NCBI GenBank assembly: GCA_947169005.1
Contig: CAMVOG010000167.1
Span: forward strand, 1 to 5,449
Direction of reading: 5' to 3'
DNA: 5,449 bases
Origin: an uncultured Clostridia bacterium
GTDB lineage: Bacteria > Bacillota > Clostridia > Oscillospirales > Oscillospiraceae
Numbering within the stretch: the first letter of the stretch is position 1; every line of letters starts with the position of its first letter. Positions 4,562 to 5,449 of the stretch are shown one piece after another. The notes below the pieces were generated by a model. It was not told the DNA's origin, ran no database searches, and saw only the letters and a list, made by a program, of their open reading frames with translations. Position numbers and translations under genes: made by a program.

Positions 4562-5125
4562 ATGCCGACTATTACTGCCGGTGATTTCAGAAACGGAGTC
4601 ACCTTCGAGATGGATGGGCAGGTCATGACCGTTGTGGAGTTCCAGCACGTCAAGCCCGGCAAGGGCGCGGCCTTCGTGCGCACCAAGATGCAGAACGTGA
4701 TGGCCGGCGCCGTCACCGAGACTTCCTTTAACCCCACTGCGAAGTTCGACGAGGCGTTCGTGGAGCGCAAGGACATGGAGTACAGCTACAACGACGGCGA
4801 GCTGTACTATTTCATGGATCTGGAGACCTATGACACCGTGCCTCTGGACGGCAAGCTCCTGCCCGACAGCTTCCGCTTCGTCAAGGAGAACATGACCTGC
4901 AAGGTCATGAGCTACAAGGGCAACTTCTTCGGCGTGGAGCCTCCCACCTTCGTGGAGCTGGAGGTCACGGAGACCGATCCCGGCTTCAAGGGCAACACCG
5001 CCACCAACACCCTCAAGCCCGCCACCGTGGAGACCGGGGCCGAGATCAGGGTCCCCCTGTTCATCAATCCCGGCGACAAGATCAGAATTGATACCCGCAC
5101 CTGCGAGTATCTTGAGCGCGCCTGA
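4562..5125 (+). CDS. efp: Elongation factor P
   Basis: EF-P binds the ribosome between the P and E sites and relieves stalling at polyproline stretches. The 187-residue length is that of the family. Domain I (about 1-64) is KOW-like and carries the loop HVKPGKGAAFVRTK; Lys34 at its tip is the position modified in other bacteria (Lys32 in B. subtilis, Lys34 in E. coli). The loop resembles the B. subtilis form, and no modification enzyme is in this window. Domain II (about 66-126) is an OB fold. Domain III (about 128-187) carries the signature around DPGFKGNTATNTLKPA and ends in RIDTRTCEYLER. The ATG at 4562 follows GGAGGAG with 8-10 nt spacing; an in-frame ATG at 4517 lacks a ribosome binding site. 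It is first in an operon with the acidic protein 20 bp downstream. The gene before it is the E2-like gene, not a prolyl peptidase as is common in Firmicutes. Confidence 0.97.
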   Translation: MPTITAGDFRNGVTFEMDGQVMTVVEFQHVKPGKGAAFVRTKMQNVMAGAVTETSFNPTAKFDEAFVERKDMEYSYNDGELYYFMDLETYDTVPLDGKLLPDSFRFVKENMTCKVMSYKGNFFGVEPPTFVELEVTETDPGFKGNTATNTLKPATVETGAEIRVPLFINPGDKIRIDTRTCEYLERA

Positions 5126-5145
5126 GGCGAGGAGAGGAACGAACT

Positions 5146-5448
5146 ATGGAGCTTTCTGAAAGAGTGGCTTACCTCCGCGGCCTGGCGGAGGGCATGAAGC
5201 TGAATACCGAGACCAACGAGGGCAAGCTCCTCAGCGTCATCATGGACGTGCTGGAGGACGTGGCCCTGGAGATCGCGGACATCAAGGAGAACGCCCTGGA
5301 CATCGGCGAGGAGCTGGACGCCCTCAGCGACGACCTGGCCGAGGTGGAGGATTACCTCTGCGAGCTGGATGACGAGGACGACGAGGACGACGAGGACGAG
5401 GACGACGAGGCGGAGGAAGAGGAAGAGGACAAGGACAAGGACGAGTGA
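5146..5448 (+). CDS. CD1247 N-terminal-domain-like small acidic protein
   Basis: The 100-residue protein begins with ELSERVAYLRGLAEGMKL, followed by EGKLLSVIMDVLEDVALEI. I recall this pattern from clostridial proteins annotated as CD1247 N-terminal domain-containing, often encoded next to efp. Residues 1-73 are helical with heptad-like hydrophobic spacing (IADIKENALDIGEELDAL), suggesting a coiled coil. Residues 75-100 are almost entirely Asp and Glu with two Lys. Longer relatives, as I remember them, carry Cys-containing zinc-ribbon segments at the C-terminus; here there is only one Cys (in YLCELDD) and the chain ends in the acidic tail. The start ATG follows AGGAGAGG with 8 nt spacing, 20 bp after efp, so translation and transcription are probably linked. 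Its role is not known to me; the net charge is strongly negative and it is probably cytoplasmic. Confidence 0.8.
   Translation: MELSERVAYLRGLAEGMKLNTETNEGKLLSVIMDVLEDVALEIADIKENALDIGEELDALSDDLAEVEDYLCELDDEDDEDDEDEDDEAEEEEEDKDKDE
5368..5445 (+). repeat. GAC/GAG trinucleotide tract encoding an acidic tail
   Basis: Twenty-six codons, nearly all GAC, GAG or GAA, form an impure trinucleotide repeat. GAC-GAC-GAG recurs in tandem at the start. The tract encodes residues 75-100 and keeps frame under any whole-codon slippage, so its length may vary between strains. Confidence 0.75.
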
Positions 5449-5449
5449 G

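Overview
The window looks like chromosomal DNA of a moderately GC-rich member of the class Clostridia, probably Oscillospiraceae (Flavonifractor/Oscillibacter-like). The reasons are strong AGGAGG-type ribosome binding sites, a Bacillus-type elongation factor P, a CD1247-like acidic protein directly after it, and many short hairpin and word repeats between genes. The taxon is an inference from content; there is no rRNA or other marker here.

Layout. Bases 1-220 hold no gene start but several repeats: an inverted pair of GC-rich hairpins (44-134, REPIN-like), two more hairpins, and a degenerate 7-nt tandem array (170-218). Bases 189-2314 hold two related minus-strand genes for small membrane-anchored proteins, probably with one Ig-like domain. 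They are tandem copies with a period of about 1,087 bp, and each is preceded by a 364-bp gap filled by an array of small hairpins. Bases 2303-3257 hold a minus-strand pair: a VOC/glyoxalase-like metalloenzyme and a nitroreductase, read from a promoter near 3291-3320. Divergently, 3437-4345 encodes a stand-alone E2-like acyltransferase-fold protein that lacks the catalytic histidine. From 4470 onward lies an efp transcription unit: promoter, elongation factor P (4562-5125), then a small coiled, very acidic CD1247-like protein (5146-5448).

How the parts relate. The efp unit is core translation machinery. Nitroreductase plus VOC protein is a plausible small redox/detoxification operon. The two anchored proteins look like accessory genes.

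The most unusual content is in the repeats. (1) The tandem duplication appears to have captured the 3' end of the VOC gene, so the second anchored-protein gene ends in a VOC-derived tail. (2) A 482-bp block, including the hairpin array and the 5' end of the gene, is identical in both copies, although the gene bodies have drifted to about two-thirds amino-acid identity; this implies recent gene conversion or re-duplication. (3) Four separate degenerate arrays share an exact 7-nt period. Three of them start at, or run through, the stop codon of a gene, and one supplies the last codons and stop of the first anchored-protein gene.
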